The notes beneath the pieces were generated by a model. The model saw nothing but the letters and a program-made list of their open reading frames with translations. It had not been told where the DNA came from and did no database searches. The translations under genes were made by a program, and so were the position numbers. Shown piece after piece: positions 42,703 through 53,100 of a DNA stretch of 64,000 nucleotides (positions are counted from its first letter, which is position 1; the number at the start of each line of letters is the position of its first letter). The stretch comes from Formosa undariae (lineage in GTDB: Bacteria > Bacteroidota > Bacteroidia > Flavobacteriales > Flavobacteriaceae), in the NCBI RefSeq assembly GCF_042427615.1, contig NZ_JBHMEZ010000011.1:124001-188000 (forward strand), read 5' to 3'.

Positions 42703-45543
42703 TTAATGCGCCTCCAACCAGTTATCGCCAGTATCCATTTCTACATCCAACGGAACATCCATTATAAAGGCATTTTCCATTTCGGTTTTTACTAGTGTTT
42801 TTATGGTTTCTAGTTCAGGTTTGTAAACATCGAACACCAATTCATCGTGTACTTGTAGTAGCATTTTTGTTTTAAACTCGCCAGCGACTAATTTCTCATG
42901 AATATTAATCATGGCCAGTTTTATAATATCGGCAGCACTTCCTTGTATTGGGGCATTAACAGCATTTCGTTCGGCAGCACCACGAACTACGCCATTTCTA
43001 GAATTGATGTCCTTTAAATAACGACGACGCCCTAAAACGGTTTGTACATAGCCATTGTCGCGAGCAAAATCTACCAACTCACTCATATATGTTCTAAGTT
43101 TAGGGTAGGTTTTGTAATAGGTATCGATAAGGTCTTTAGATTCACTTCGCGATAAATCGGTTTGATTGCTTAATCCAAAAGCAGACACACCGTACACAAT
43201 TCCGAAGTTCACAGTTTTCGCATTGCTACGTTGTTCTCTAGTCACTTCTTCTAAAGGCACGTTAAAGACTTTGGCCGCAGTCGAAGCATGAATGTCTTCA
43301 CCGTTTTTAAAGGCTTCAATCATGGTTTCTTCCTGACTTAAAGCCGCGATAATACGAAGTTCAATCTGCGAGTAATCGGCAGCTAGTAAAGTGTACTCTT
43401 CATTTCTTGGAATAAAGGCTTTTCTAACTTGGCGACCACGTTCGGTACGGATAGGAATATTTTGTAAATTCGGGTTGTTACTACTTAAACGCCCCGTTGC
43501 AGCAACGGTTTGCATATAATCGGTATGCACGCGACCTGTTGTTGGCTCGACTTGTAATGGCAAGGCATCGACATAGGTGCTTTTTAATTTTGCAAGTCCG
43601 CGGTAGTCTAAAATATGCTGAATAATTTCATGGTCTTTGGCCAAGTACGATAAAATATCTTCTGAGGTTGCAAATTGCCCAGACTTGGTCTTTTTAGGCT
43701 TATCGACTAACTTGAGTTTGTTGAATAAAATTTCTCCCAATTGTTTAGGCGAAGCAATATTAAATTCTTCACCAGCTTCAGTATATATTTTCTCCTGAAG
43801 TGAAGCGATATCGTCATTCAATGCAATGGCTAAATCATTTAAAAATGGAATATCTAGATTAATACCTTCCAATTCCATGTCTGCAAGCACACGAAGTAAC
43901 GGCACTTCAATATCATCAAATAATTTTTGGGTATTGGCCTGTCCTAATTCGTTTTCAAAATGTTCTTTGAGTTGCAGGGTAATATCGGCATCTTCAACGG
44001 CATATTCGGTTTGTTTATCAATAGGAACTTGTCGCATTGATAACTGATTTTTTCCTTTCTTACCAATAAGATCTACAATAGAAATTGGCGAGTAATTTAA
44101 ATAGGTTTCGGCCAAAATTTCCATATTGTGACGCATATCTGGATTGATTAAATAATGCGCTAACATGGTATCGAATAACTTGCCTTTAACCGTAATGTTA
44201 TATTTGCGAAGGACTTTAATATCGTATTTTAAATTCTGACCAATTTTCTGAATGTCTTCCGACTCGAAAAACGGACGAAGTATCTCGATTAAATCTTGAG
44301 CTTCGGTTTTATCTTCTGGAAATGGTATGTAAAATCCTTTACCGGTTTCCCAAGAAAATGCAATACCAACTAATTCTGCAGTAAGCGGATTTAAGCCTGT
44401 TGTTTCAGTGTCAAAACACACGCTAGTTTGCTTCATTACATTTTTAAGGAATAACTTGGTGGCCATACCAGAGGCAACACTTTGGTAAAAATGCGACGTG
44501 CTTTCGGCAGTCTTTCTTTGGTTAGGGTCTTCTACTGCTGTATTTGAACTTGGTGCAGGATCTCCGCCAAATAACGAGAATTGTCCGGCTCCTGCATTTG
44601 CTGATTCGGTAGCTGTTGGTCCTGCGTTTGTCGTTTTGTTTTCTGTTGAGGCTTCAGTTTGAACCGTAAATATTTTTTCAAAACTATCTACAAGTCGTCT
44701 AAATTCTAAATCTTGGAAAATGCCTTTTACAGCATCGATATCTGGATGAGACATTTCAAAATCTTCAGCATCAAAATCTACAGGAACATCCAACATAATG
44801 GTCGCTAATTTCTTAGATAATAATCCAAGTTCTTTAGCGGCTTCAATCTTCTCTTTCATCTTTCCTTTTAGCTCGTGTGTATTTGCTAAAAGGTTTTCCA
44901 TGGTTCCGTATTGTGCCAAAAATTTCTTTGCTGTTTTTTCTCCAACACCAGGAAGTCCAGGAATATTATCGGCAGAATCTCCCATCATTCCAAGAAAATC
45001 TATGACTTGTTCTGGGCGTTCAATTTCGAATTTTTTCAAAACTTCAGGAATTCCCCAAGTTTCGTAACCGCCACCAAAAACAGGGCGGTACATAAAAATA
45101 TTTTCAGAAACCAACTGTGCGAAATCCTTATCTGGCGTGACCATAAAAGTTTTATAACCTTCCAATTCTGCCTTTTTAGCTAGGGTTCCAATAACATCAT
45201 CGGCTTCAAAACCTTCCTTAACCATAATAGGAATATGCATGGCTTTTAAAATCTCGTAAATGTAAGGCACAGCGATTTTTATAGCTTCTGGCGTGGCATC
45301 GCGATTCGCTTTATAGGCTTCAAACATTTCTACACGATCTGCACTTCCTCCTTTGTCAAAACATACGGCCAAATGGTCTGGACGTTCACGTTTAATAACG
45401 TCTAATAACGAATTTGTAAACCCTAAAATGGCCGATGTATCTAGACCTTTAGAATTAATTCTTGGGTTTTTAATAAAAGCATAATAGCCACGAAATATTA
45501 GGGCGTAGGCATCGACTAAAAAAAGACGTTTTTGTTCTGACAT
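42703..45543 (-). CDS. polA: DNA polymerase I
   Basis: This enzyme fills gaps and removes RNA primers in replication and repair. All three domains are present in 946 residues: the 5'-nuclease (about 1-290; LVDAYALIFRGYYAF, GDSADNIPGLPGVGEKTA), the 3'-5' exonuclease with its acidic pair (CFDTETTGLNPL, about 375) and the polymerase domain with motif A (LLAADYSQIELRII), motif B (RSNAKTVNFGIVYG) and motif C (LLQVHDELVF). It marks the return to core genome on the right side of the accessory island. Confidence 0.97.
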   Translation of the reverse strand: MSEQKRLFLVDAYALIFRGYYAFIKNPRINSKGLDTSAILGFTNSLLDVIKRERPDHLAVCFDKGGSADRVEMFEAYKANRDATPEAIKIAVPYIYEILKAMHIPIMVKEGFEADDVIGTLAKKAELEGYKTFMVTPDKDFAQLVSENIFMYRPVFGGGYETWGIPEVLKKFEIERPEQVIDFLGMMGDSADNIPGLPGVGEKTAKKFLAQYGTMENLLANTHELKGKMKEKIEAAKELGLLSKKLATIMLDVPVDFDAEDFEMSHPDIDAVKGIFQDLEFRRLVDSFEKIFTVQTEASTENKTTNAGPTATESANAGAGQFSLFGGDPAPSSNTAVEDPNQRKTAESTSHFYQSVASGMATKLFLKNVMKQTSVCFDTETTGLNPLTAELVGIAFSWETGKGFYIPFPEDKTEAQDLIEILRPFFESEDIQKIGQNLKYDIKVLRKYNITVKGKLFDTMLAHYLINPDMRHNMEILAETYLNYSPISIVDLIGKKGKNQLSMRQVPIDKQTEYAVEDADITLQLKEHFENELGQANTQKLFDDIEVPLLRVLADMELEGINLDIPFLNDLAIALNDDIASLQEKIYTEAGEEFNIASPKQLGEILFNKLKLVDKPKKTKSGQFATSEDILSYLAKDHEIIQHILDYRGLAKLKSTYVDALPLQVEPTTGRVHTDYMQTVAATGRLSSNNPNLQNIPIRTERGRQVRKAFIPRNEEYTLLAADYSQIELRIIAALSQEETMIEAFKNGEDIHASTAAKVFNVPLEEVTREQRSNAKTVNFGIVYGVSAFGLSNQTDLSRSESKDLIDTYYKTYPKLRTYMSELVDFARDNGYVQTVLGRRRYLKDINSRNGVVRGAAERNAVNAPIQGSAADIIKLAMINIHEKLVAGEFKTKMLLQVHDELVFDVYKPELETIKTLVKTEMENAFIMDVPLDVEMDTGDNWLEAH

Positions 45544-45741
45544 GATTCTATTTTTGTGAGAATGTCAAAACTACAAAAAAAGGGTTGGTATTTAGAATTA
45601 AAATCAAGACGGCATACTTTTGAAACCATATTTCGATGAAGTATTGAAAACTGTCACTGTTTAAAGGGAATTGTGATAGTTTATGACATGTTTACGTGTT
45701 ATTTATGTACTTTTATTTTCTGACAAAATAGAGAATGGATC

Positions 45742-46371
45742 ATGCTGAAGCCTAGTAGACGAGAACTAAATAAGATTGAGAAAAGAGAACGGATAATTAT
45801 GGCGTCGCTAAGTTTGTTTTCTGAAAAGGGGTTAGAGAATACGTCTATTAGTGATATTGTAGAGTTAAGTAATATTGGCCGAGGTACATTTTACAATTAT
45901 TTTAATACGCCAAAGGACGTGTTTTGTGAGATTTTAGATCGCTTAAATTGTGAAATTAATTTTGAAGTGAAGCAGGCCCAAGCAGGAGTAACGTCTGCGT
46001 ATTGTTTTTTGCACGCGTCTTTTAAAGCGTATTTTGATTTGGTTACTTCGGATGAAATGGTGATGTTTCATAAAAATAATCAAAATCAGATTCGGAGTGT
46101 GTCTTACGGAAGTGAAGGTATTTTAAGTCTTGTTAAGAACATGAAGGAAGATTTAAAACGATTCCCAGAAGTGTCTTTTACAGACGATAAATATTTTGAA
46201 ATGTTTAGTTTAATCGCTATTTCTTCGGCCTCAGAATTATTAGTGTGTCTATATCATAATTATTTTGAAGCATCTAAAGAAGAAGTGTCTCACTTTTTAG
46301 CCAATGTATTTGTGAGCGGATTGAAAAATTATTCGAATTTTAATACCGAAAATGTAGTCGCAGATGAATAG
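45742..46371 (+). CDS. TetR/AcrR-family regulator preceding aldehyde dehydrogenase
   Basis: The 209-residue regulator has a clear N-terminal HTH (LENTSISDIVELSNIGRGTF, about 33-52) and a helical ligand-binding domain. Its last 8 nt overlap the aldehyde dehydrogenase start, so the two genes are translationally coupled and the regulator probably controls its own operon. The ligand may be an aldehyde or fatty acid, but this is inference. Confidence 0.9.
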   Translation: MLKPSRRELNKIEKRERIIMASLSLFSEKGLENTSISDIVELSNIGRGTFYNYFNTPKDVFCEILDRLNCEINFEVKQAQAGVTSAYCFLHASFKAYFDLVTSDEMVMFHKNNQNQIRSVSYGSEGILSLVKNMKEDLKRFPEVSFTDDKYFEMFSLIAISSASELLVCLYHNYFEASKEEVSHFLANVFVSGLKNYSNFNTENVVADE

Positions 46372-47758
46372 TTTTCAAAATGTATTTGACGCTCAGAAAA
46401 GCAATCAGTTTAATGTTGGACAAACAACCTACAAAGAACGGATCGCAAAACTTAATGCTTTGAAGCAAGCGATTGAAGTGGATTATAAACAAGCTATTCG
46501 CGAAGCCTTATACGCCGACTTTAAAAAGCCTTTTATAGAAACCGATTTAACCGAGATTTATCCTGTTCTAGGAGAAATTAAATACGTGAGTTCACAATTA
46601 AAAAAGTGGATGAAGCGACAAAAAGTAAAAACACCAATATCGTTTTTAGGAACTTCATCTTGGTATATAAACGAACCTAAAGGTGTTTGTCTAATTATAT
46701 CGCCATGGAATTTTCCTTTAAATCTAAGTTTTGGTCCGCTAGTATCTGCGATTGCAGCAGGAAATACGGTTATTATTAAACCATCGGAAATGACACCCCA
46801 TATTTCGGAAGTAATGCGTGAAATAATCACGAAATTATTTCCTGAAAACGAAATTACGCTTGTGCAGGGAGAAGTCGAAGTCTCTACAGAATTACTTAAG
46901 TTACCGTTTAATCATATCTTTTTTACGGGATCTCCAAATGTTGGGAAAGTCGTTATGGAAGCTGCTTCGAAACATTTAACCTCGGTGACTTTAGAGTTGG
47001 GAGGGAAGTCGCCAACAGTAATAGAGGCTTCTGCAAATTTACAACAAGCGGCAACACGAATTGCATGGGGGAAGTTTATAAACAACGGACAAACTTGTAT
47101 CGCGCCAGATTATATTTTAATAGATGAAAGTATTAAGGAGGCGTTTATAGTGGCATTTAAGGACGCTGTTGAACTGTTGTACGAAGATCCAAAAACGTCT
47201 AAAGCCTACGCTAGAATCGTTAATAATCGGCATTTTGAAAGACTTCAGAGTCATTTAGAAGATGCTAAATCTCTAGGAGCGATTATAGAATTAGGAGGAC
47301 GCTGTGTAAGTGATGATAATTTTATCGAACCGACGGTGGTTTCTAAACTTCCAGAACATTCAAGTTTACTTCAAGAAGAAATTTTTGGGCCTATTTTACC
47401 TATAAAAACCTATCAGACTATAGATGAGGCTCTAGCGTATATTAATGCGAAAGAGAAACCTTTAGCGCTTTATATCTATAGCGAAAACAAAAAGCAGACT
47501 CAGTATATTATAGATCGTACACGAGCAGGAAGTACAGCTGTTAATACAAATGTGTTGCAATATATTAATCATTATTTGCCTTTTGGGGGAAGTAATAACA
47601 GTGGTATTGGTAAGGCGCACGGCATTTTTGGATTTCAAGAGTTTTCTAATATGCGCTCCGTTTTAAAACAACATATAAAAGTGAGTGTCGAGTTCTTGTT
47701 TCCGCCATATACAGACTTCAAGCAAAAGTTAGTAGATATTACTTTAAAATGGTTTTAA
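46364..47758 (+). CDS. Aldehyde dehydrogenase, class 3-like
   Basis: This NAD(P)-dependent enzyme oxidises aldehydes to acids. Family motifs in order are ISPWNFPLNLSFGPL and VIIKPSEMTP (cofactor binding), LELGGKSPTV with the catalytic Glu (about 210), NNGQTCIAPDY with the nucleophile Cys (about 245), and EEIFGPILPI. At 464 residues with a C-terminal hydrophobic, basic stretch (VEFLFPPYTDFKQKLVDITL) it resembles the ALDH3 group, which act on fatty or aromatic aldehydes. It shares an operon with the TetR gene. Confidence 0.92.
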   Translation: MNSFQNVFDAQKSNQFNVGQTTYKERIAKLNALKQAIEVDYKQAIREALYADFKKPFIETDLTEIYPVLGEIKYVSSQLKKWMKRQKVKTPISFLGTSSWYINEPKGVCLIISPWNFPLNLSFGPLVSAIAAGNTVIIKPSEMTPHISEVMREIITKLFPENEITLVQGEVEVSTELLKLPFNHIFFTGSPNVGKVVMEAASKHLTSVTLELGGKSPTVIEASANLQQAATRIAWGKFINNGQTCIAPDYILIDESIKEAFIVAFKDAVELLYEDPKTSKAYARIVNNRHFERLQSHLEDAKSLGAIIELGGRCVSDDNFIEPTVVSKLPEHSSLLQEEIFGPILPIKTYQTIDEALAYINAKEKPLALYIYSENKKQTQYIIDRTRAGSTAVNTNVLQYINHYLPFGGSNNSGIGKAHGIFGFQEFSNMRSVLKQHIKVSVEFLFPPYTDFKQKLVDITLKWF

Positions 47759-47866
47759 TTGGAATACGTTCTTAGAGTAAATGAGTTAAACACGGAGTAA
47801 GCTTTAACACTTAAATAAGACAAATTGGAAAGGGTATTTGCTAATTTTACCCATTAAATTATTCTT

Positions 47867-49102
47867 ATGTTGCGTTGGGTTATCTTTTTTGCACTTTATA
47901 TCTTTTTAGATTGGTACGCTTTTAAGGCGTTTAAATCCATCACAAAGCATCGATTTATTTATTGGTTATATTGGATGTTAAGCGCATTAGTTTTAGGGAA
48001 TTTTGTTTACGAAATACTCCTTAATCCGAGTCATTTAAAAGTACTTACACATTCTAAAAGTTACGCCTTAGGTTTTTTACTTGTTGCATTAGCACCTAAA
48101 TTAATCTTGTTAATCATTTTAGGTTTCGAAGATCTGGTTAGGCTACCTCAAGGCGCTTATCGGTTTTATAAAAAAGATAAAACAGAATTAGGTTATTTTC
48201 CAGCACGTCGTGCCTTTATAAGTAAAATAGCTATTGGTTTGGCAGCTATTCCTTTTGCAGGTTTATTATACGGTATGTATAAGGGGAAATACGATTTTCG
48301 GGTTTTAAAATACACCCTTACTTTCGACGATTTACCAGATGCTTTCGATGGTTATAAAATCACACAAATAAGCGATATACATAGTGGTAGTTTCGATGAC
48401 CGCGAAAAGATTGAATATGCTATAGATTTAATTAACGAACAGCAGTCCGATGTGTTATTGTTTACCGGCGATATGGTAAATAATGTATCTTCGGAAATGG
48501 ATCCTTGGAAAGAAACGTTTGGGAGATTAAAAGCGAAAGACGGTAAGTTTTCGGTTTTAGGAAATCATGATTATGGAGATTACGTCGAGTGGGATTCTGA
48601 AGCAGAAAAGGAGCAGAACCTCGATGAATTAAAGGCGATTCAAAAAGAAATAGGATTTGATCTGATTTTAAATGATAATCGATTTCTTGAAAAAGGCGGT
48701 GATCGTATTGCACTGGTTGGTGTCGAGAACTGGGGGAGAGGCCATTTTAAAAAAGCCGGAGATTTAAAGCAGGCGGCTTCTAAAATTGATGCTAAGGATT
48801 TTAAAATACTTATGAGTCACGATCCATCCCATTGGGAGGATCAAGTTATAGACGATGATTACTTGTATCACTTAACATTAAGCGGACATACACATGGGAT
48901 GCAATTCGGAATTGAAATTCCGGGTTGGATTAAATGGAGTCCAATTAAATGGCGTTATAAATATTGGGCAGGTATTTATAAAGAAAAAGGACAGTTTATT
49001 AATGTAAACCGTGGATTTGGCTTTTTAGGCTATCCAGGACGTGCAGGTATTTGGCCAGAAATAAGTGTTATAGAGCTTAAAAAAAGTCCTAAAAATGCGT
49101 AA
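47867..49102 (+). CDS. Membrane-anchored calcineurin-like metallophosphoesterase
   Basis: The 411-residue protein has an N-terminal membrane part (about four helices, 1-145) and a calcineurin-like phosphoesterase domain. Metal-binding motifs can be read in order: SDIHSG (about residue 171), GDMVN, GNHDYG, and SGHTHGMQ near the C-terminus. Related proteins hydrolyse UDP-sugars or phospholipid head groups; the substrate here is not clear. It appears to be a single-gene unit. Confidence 0.9.
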   Translation: MLRWVIFFALYIFLDWYAFKAFKSITKHRFIYWLYWMLSALVLGNFVYEILLNPSHLKVLTHSKSYALGFLLVALAPKLILLIILGFEDLVRLPQGAYRFYKKDKTELGYFPARRAFISKIAIGLAAIPFAGLLYGMYKGKYDFRVLKYTLTFDDLPDAFDGYKITQISDIHSGSFDDREKIEYAIDLINEQQSDVLLFTGDMVNNVSSEMDPWKETFGRLKAKDGKFSVLGNHDYGDYVEWDSEAEKEQNLDELKAIQKEIGFDLILNDNRFLEKGGDRIALVGVENWGRGHFKKAGDLKQAASKIDAKDFKILMSHDPSHWEDQVIDDDYLYHLTLSGHTHGMQFGIEIPGWIKWSPIKWRYKYWAGIYKEKGQFINVNRGFGFLGYPGRAGIWPEISVIELKKSPKNA

Positions 49103-49243
49103 TGTTACATAATTGTTATTATTAAAATAGAATTGTGTATTTTTATATTACATAACTTGAGCGAAAACACTGTGTTTTTTGTTAATTTTAATTGTTTTCA
49201 GGAATTCTTGAACATTTTAAAATACGCTCTTAAAGACTAAAAG

Positions 49244-49540
49244 ATGTCAAAATTTGGAGATTTAATAGATGTTAATATTCCGGTATTATTAAATTTCTTT
49301 ACGGAATGGAATGAGCAATCTACAGCTATGCACCCTGTGTTGCGAGATGTGGCTGCTGCGCTTGGTGATAAAGCCAAAGTGATTAAAATTGATGTAGAAA
49401 AAAATAAGGAATTGGCAGAGGCCCTGCGTGTAAAAGGTTTACCTACTTTAATTGTATACAAAGCGGGTGAAATGAAATGGAGGCATAGTGGAGAGAAAGA
49501 TGCAAATTCGCTTATCACTATTGTTCAAGAATATCTTTAA
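49244..49540 (+). CDS. Thioredoxin-fold protein lacking the CxxC active site
   Basis: The 98-residue protein has the thioredoxin fold: an early LLNFFTEW strand, a central KVIKIDVEKNKELAEALRVK, the conserved cis-Pro in KGLPTLIVYKAGE and a final helix. The active-site WCGPC is replaced by WNEQS, so it cannot do dithiol chemistry. It may serve as a binding or scaffolding protein. Its 3' end overlaps the convergent deacetylase gene by 4 nt. Confidence 0.88.
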   Translation: MSKFGDLIDVNIPVLLNFFTEWNEQSTAMHPVLRDVAAALGDKAKVIKIDVEKNKELAEALRVKGLPTLIVYKAGEMKWRHSGEKDANSLITIVQEYL

Positions 49541-50163
49541 ACCGAAAGTGATTTAAAATCGTAACCTTTTTTACTAAAATAGTCTAATACTTTTGGTAAT
49601 GCATATTGCATGTTTTGCGATGCTTTTACACTATCGTGAAATACTATAATATGTCCGTCTTCTGCGTGCTTAATAACATTACTTAGGCAATCTTCTACCG
49701 AAAGGCTGTGTTCCCAGTCAAACGAAATTATACTCCACATAATAATGTGATAGCCTTGTTGCTTTAAAAGTTTGGCTTGGCTATTTTTAATTTTCCCATA
49801 AGGCGGTCTGAATAATTTTGAAGGAATTAAATCTGCTGCTTTTTCAACATTTTTTATATAGTCGTCTGTGTTTGTTTTCCATCCTTTTAAATGATTATAA
49901 GTGTGGTTTCCTATAGCATGACCTTCGGCTTCAGTTTCTATATGTACTTCAGGATATTTTCTAACGTTATCACCAATACAAAAAAAAGTTGCTTTTGCAT
50001 TATAGGGTTTAAGTGTGTTTAAAACCCAAGGTGTGATTTCGGGATGCGGACCATCGTCGAATGTTAAATAGATTGTTTTTTTATCTAATAAAGGCATATC
50101 CCAAACGTAGTTTGGGAATATGCCTTTTATAATTTTTGGTGTTTTAATAGGTATTAATCCCAT
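49537..50163 (-). CDS. Polysaccharide deacetylase (NodB-like, CE4)
   Basis: The 208-residue protein has the NodB motif 1 YLTFDDGPHPEI (catalytic Asp and metal Asp, about 33-44), motif 2 GNHTYNHL with the two His ligands, and motif 3 FRPPYGK. The CE4 family removes N- or O-acetyl groups from peptidoglycan, chitin or exopolysaccharide. It has no clear signal peptide. It follows the DUF2723 protein by 2 nt, so both are co-expressed and may act on the same envelope polysaccharide. Confidence 0.9.
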   Translation of the reverse strand: MGLIPIKTPKIIKGIFPNYVWDMPLLDKKTIYLTFDDGPHPEITPWVLNTLKPYNAKATFFCIGDNVRKYPEVHIETEAEGHAIGNHTYNHLKGWKTNTDDYIKNVEKAADLIPSKLFRPPYGKIKNSQAKLLKQQGYHIIMWSIISFDWEHSLSVEDCLSNVIKHAEDGHIIVFHDSVKASQNMQYALPKVLDYFSKKGYDFKSLSV

Positions 50164-50165
50164 AT

Positions 50166-53100
50166 TTATTCTACTGGTACAATAGCACTATCATTAGGTC
50201 GGATATCTAAATCTGTAGGTTGTATCGCTTCAGGTTCTGGAGTGCTTCCGCCGTAAAAGTGTTCGAATAACTTTAAATGGTTGTTAAACGTCTCCATTTC
50301 TGTTTTAGCAAACTCACTGTCATGTCTTAGTAAAACATCCACTAACGATTTGTAACGTTCAATATTGGTTACAATCTCTTCAGCGATTTCGTATTGCTTT
50401 TCTATTTTTAAAGTGCTGTAATACGCTAAGTATTCTTGGTATTTAGTAGCGACTTCTTTAAATAATTTTCTAGCTTTTTCGTCTGCACCAACTTCATAGT
50501 AACCGCTTACATAAGGTTCTAAAAGCGTGTAATAGCCGAAGTATTCAACAGGCATGTTTTCCATAGCAATATCTGCTACTTCTTCAGCCTTGTCTAATTT
50601 CTTATCGTTAATTAACTGCTCCATTAATCGCGCTAAGTTTCCGCGGTAAGAAATAGAATTTTTACGGGTTTCTGGGTCGTGGTAAATTTCAGAGCTTCCG
50701 CTGTTACCCCAATCCCAAGATTTCACTTTGTTGTACATTAAGTCTGCATCTACACGTCCCATATCAAACGGATTATTTCTATTAATTGGTGTTTTAATCG
50801 GTACCAATTTGTAGCACATGCCGTCTAATTGCAGGTAATCTTTCATCCATAAATAATCGTCGTCTCCAAAACTACCTCCAGTAAAGTAAATCGGACGCTT
50901 CCAATCGTTATTAGCTATTATATCTAACATTAACAATCGGTTTTTCAATAAAGCACTATTACTGATTTTTAAATTAATTTCATCTACAATTTTATCGGCA
51001 TCTTTTAAAGCCACTATACCGTTATCTAATACTGTTTTTTTGTTTACAGAAACCGTAAGATTTTCTACTGGGAAATAATTAGAGTTTTGAAGTTGAGATG
51101 GGTAATAACTAGGATCCTCACCTTGCATTTCTAAAATGTATTTAAATTTTGTTTTCGGGTTATCGCTACCCACAAAATTTATAAAATCTTTAATGTTCAT
51201 GGTGTCTTCAGAAACAATACGTTTCATAATATAATCACGTGTTCCGTAACGGTATTGTTCGTGAGTTAATTGAGAAGGAATAGGATCGCTCTGGTACGCT
51301 TTACGCTTCATTTGGTCGATATACCAGTCTGTTTGGAATAAACTCGTGTTTACAATACGCACATCTGTACGGTAGCCTTCAATTTCTTGAGCATACCAAA
51401 GCGCAAAGGTGTCGTTATCTCCAATGGTAAATAAAATAGCATTTTCTGCACAAGAATCTAAATACATTTTCGCCATAGAACGGGCGGTGTATTTGTCTGA
51501 TCTGTCATGGTCGTCCCAGTTGTTAGCGGCCATAATTCCTGGAACAAGAACAAGGCAAGCCAATGTTATTGCAGGTGCTAGCATAGGTGATTTTACATAT
51601 TTCTTTAAAGTTTCGTAAATGGCATATACACCGAAACCGATCCAAATGGCAAAGACATAGAATGATCCTACAACGGAATAATCCCGTTCTCGAGGTTCAA
51701 ACGGCCTCACATTGGTATACACTTGTATGGCAACTCCGGTAAATAGGAAGAATACGAAAAGCACCCAAAACATTTGTTTGTCTTTATTGAATAAAAAGAA
51801 TAGACCTAATAAACCTAAAATAAACGGTAAGAAATAATAGGTGTTTCTTGCTTTGTTGTTTTCTACATCGCTAGGTAAATTAGATTGTGGCATGCCTAAA
51901 TGCCATTCGTCAATAAAATTAATACCACTTAACCAATTTCCATGATCATCGTATTTACCCTGAATATCGTCTTGTTTTCCAACATAATTCCACATAAAAT
52001 ATCTCCAGTACATATATCCCAATTGGTACTGAAACATATAGACGATATTACTCGCTAACGTTGGTTTTTCAATATCTAAATATTGTCCGAATTGTTTTAG
52101 AAAACTGTTATAGTCTTGATAACCTACGTTACCTAGAGCGACATCATTTTTAAAGTTTGCAACAGAAGTGCGCAGTTGGTTTTCCGTTTGGTATTCTGGT
52201 TTTATTTTAAAATCTAAATACCCCGTAAAGATCATGTAGTTTTCGGCATGTTCCGAACTCCACATTCTAGGAAGTATAGATGCGTGATTAGAATTGTAAT
52301 TCTGTTTAGCACGTTCGTAATCGTTTACAATAACGTATTCACCTTTTGCTTCATCCTTTTCGTAGTTAGGCTTGTCGTCTATGTATGGGTTGTTTTTATC
52401 TAAACCAGCATACTGATCGGTAAATTGAGGTCCGTAAAACAAGTGCGTTTCAGGATATTGTTCTAAATTATAATATGCTAAAAGTTCACGAGCATCAGAT
52501 GGATTGTTCTCATTCACAACAACATTGGCGTTGGCACGAATAGGAAGCATGATCCAAGACGAGAACCCAATAAAGATAAATAATAAACAAAGCGCTAAAG
52601 TGTTTAGGTGAATGTAGCCTTTTTGGCGCGTGTATTTTAAAGCAAAATAAAAGGCTGCTATAAGTAGTACAGCGGCAATTATAGTTCCAGAATTAAAAGG
52701 TAGCCCTAAAGAGTTAATGAAAAATATTTCCGAAGTACTAAAGAATTTCAGTGCGTTAGGTAGAAGTAATTTAAATATGAATAATAAAATCGCTACGGCT
52801 ACAACATTTGCTATAATGAAGTTTTTAACTGTAATCGTTTTATAATTTTTAAAATAATATACAAGTGCGATACCAGGAATAGTTAATAATCCCATAAAGT
52901 GCACTCCAAAAGATAAACCAATAACGAAGGCAATTAAAACCAACCAACGGTTTCCTCTAGGTGTATTCATATCTTGTTCCCAGCGTAAACCTAACCAAAA
53001 CATAGCAGCCATCATTAACGTTGCCATGGCATAAACTTCTGTTTCTACAGCATTAAACCAAAACGAATCGGTAAAGGTAAAGGCTAAACTTCCAACTAAA

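Noticed and set aside
43826..45183. Plus-strand frames opposite polA
   Set aside because: Shadow frames; the polA frame is continuous and conserved.
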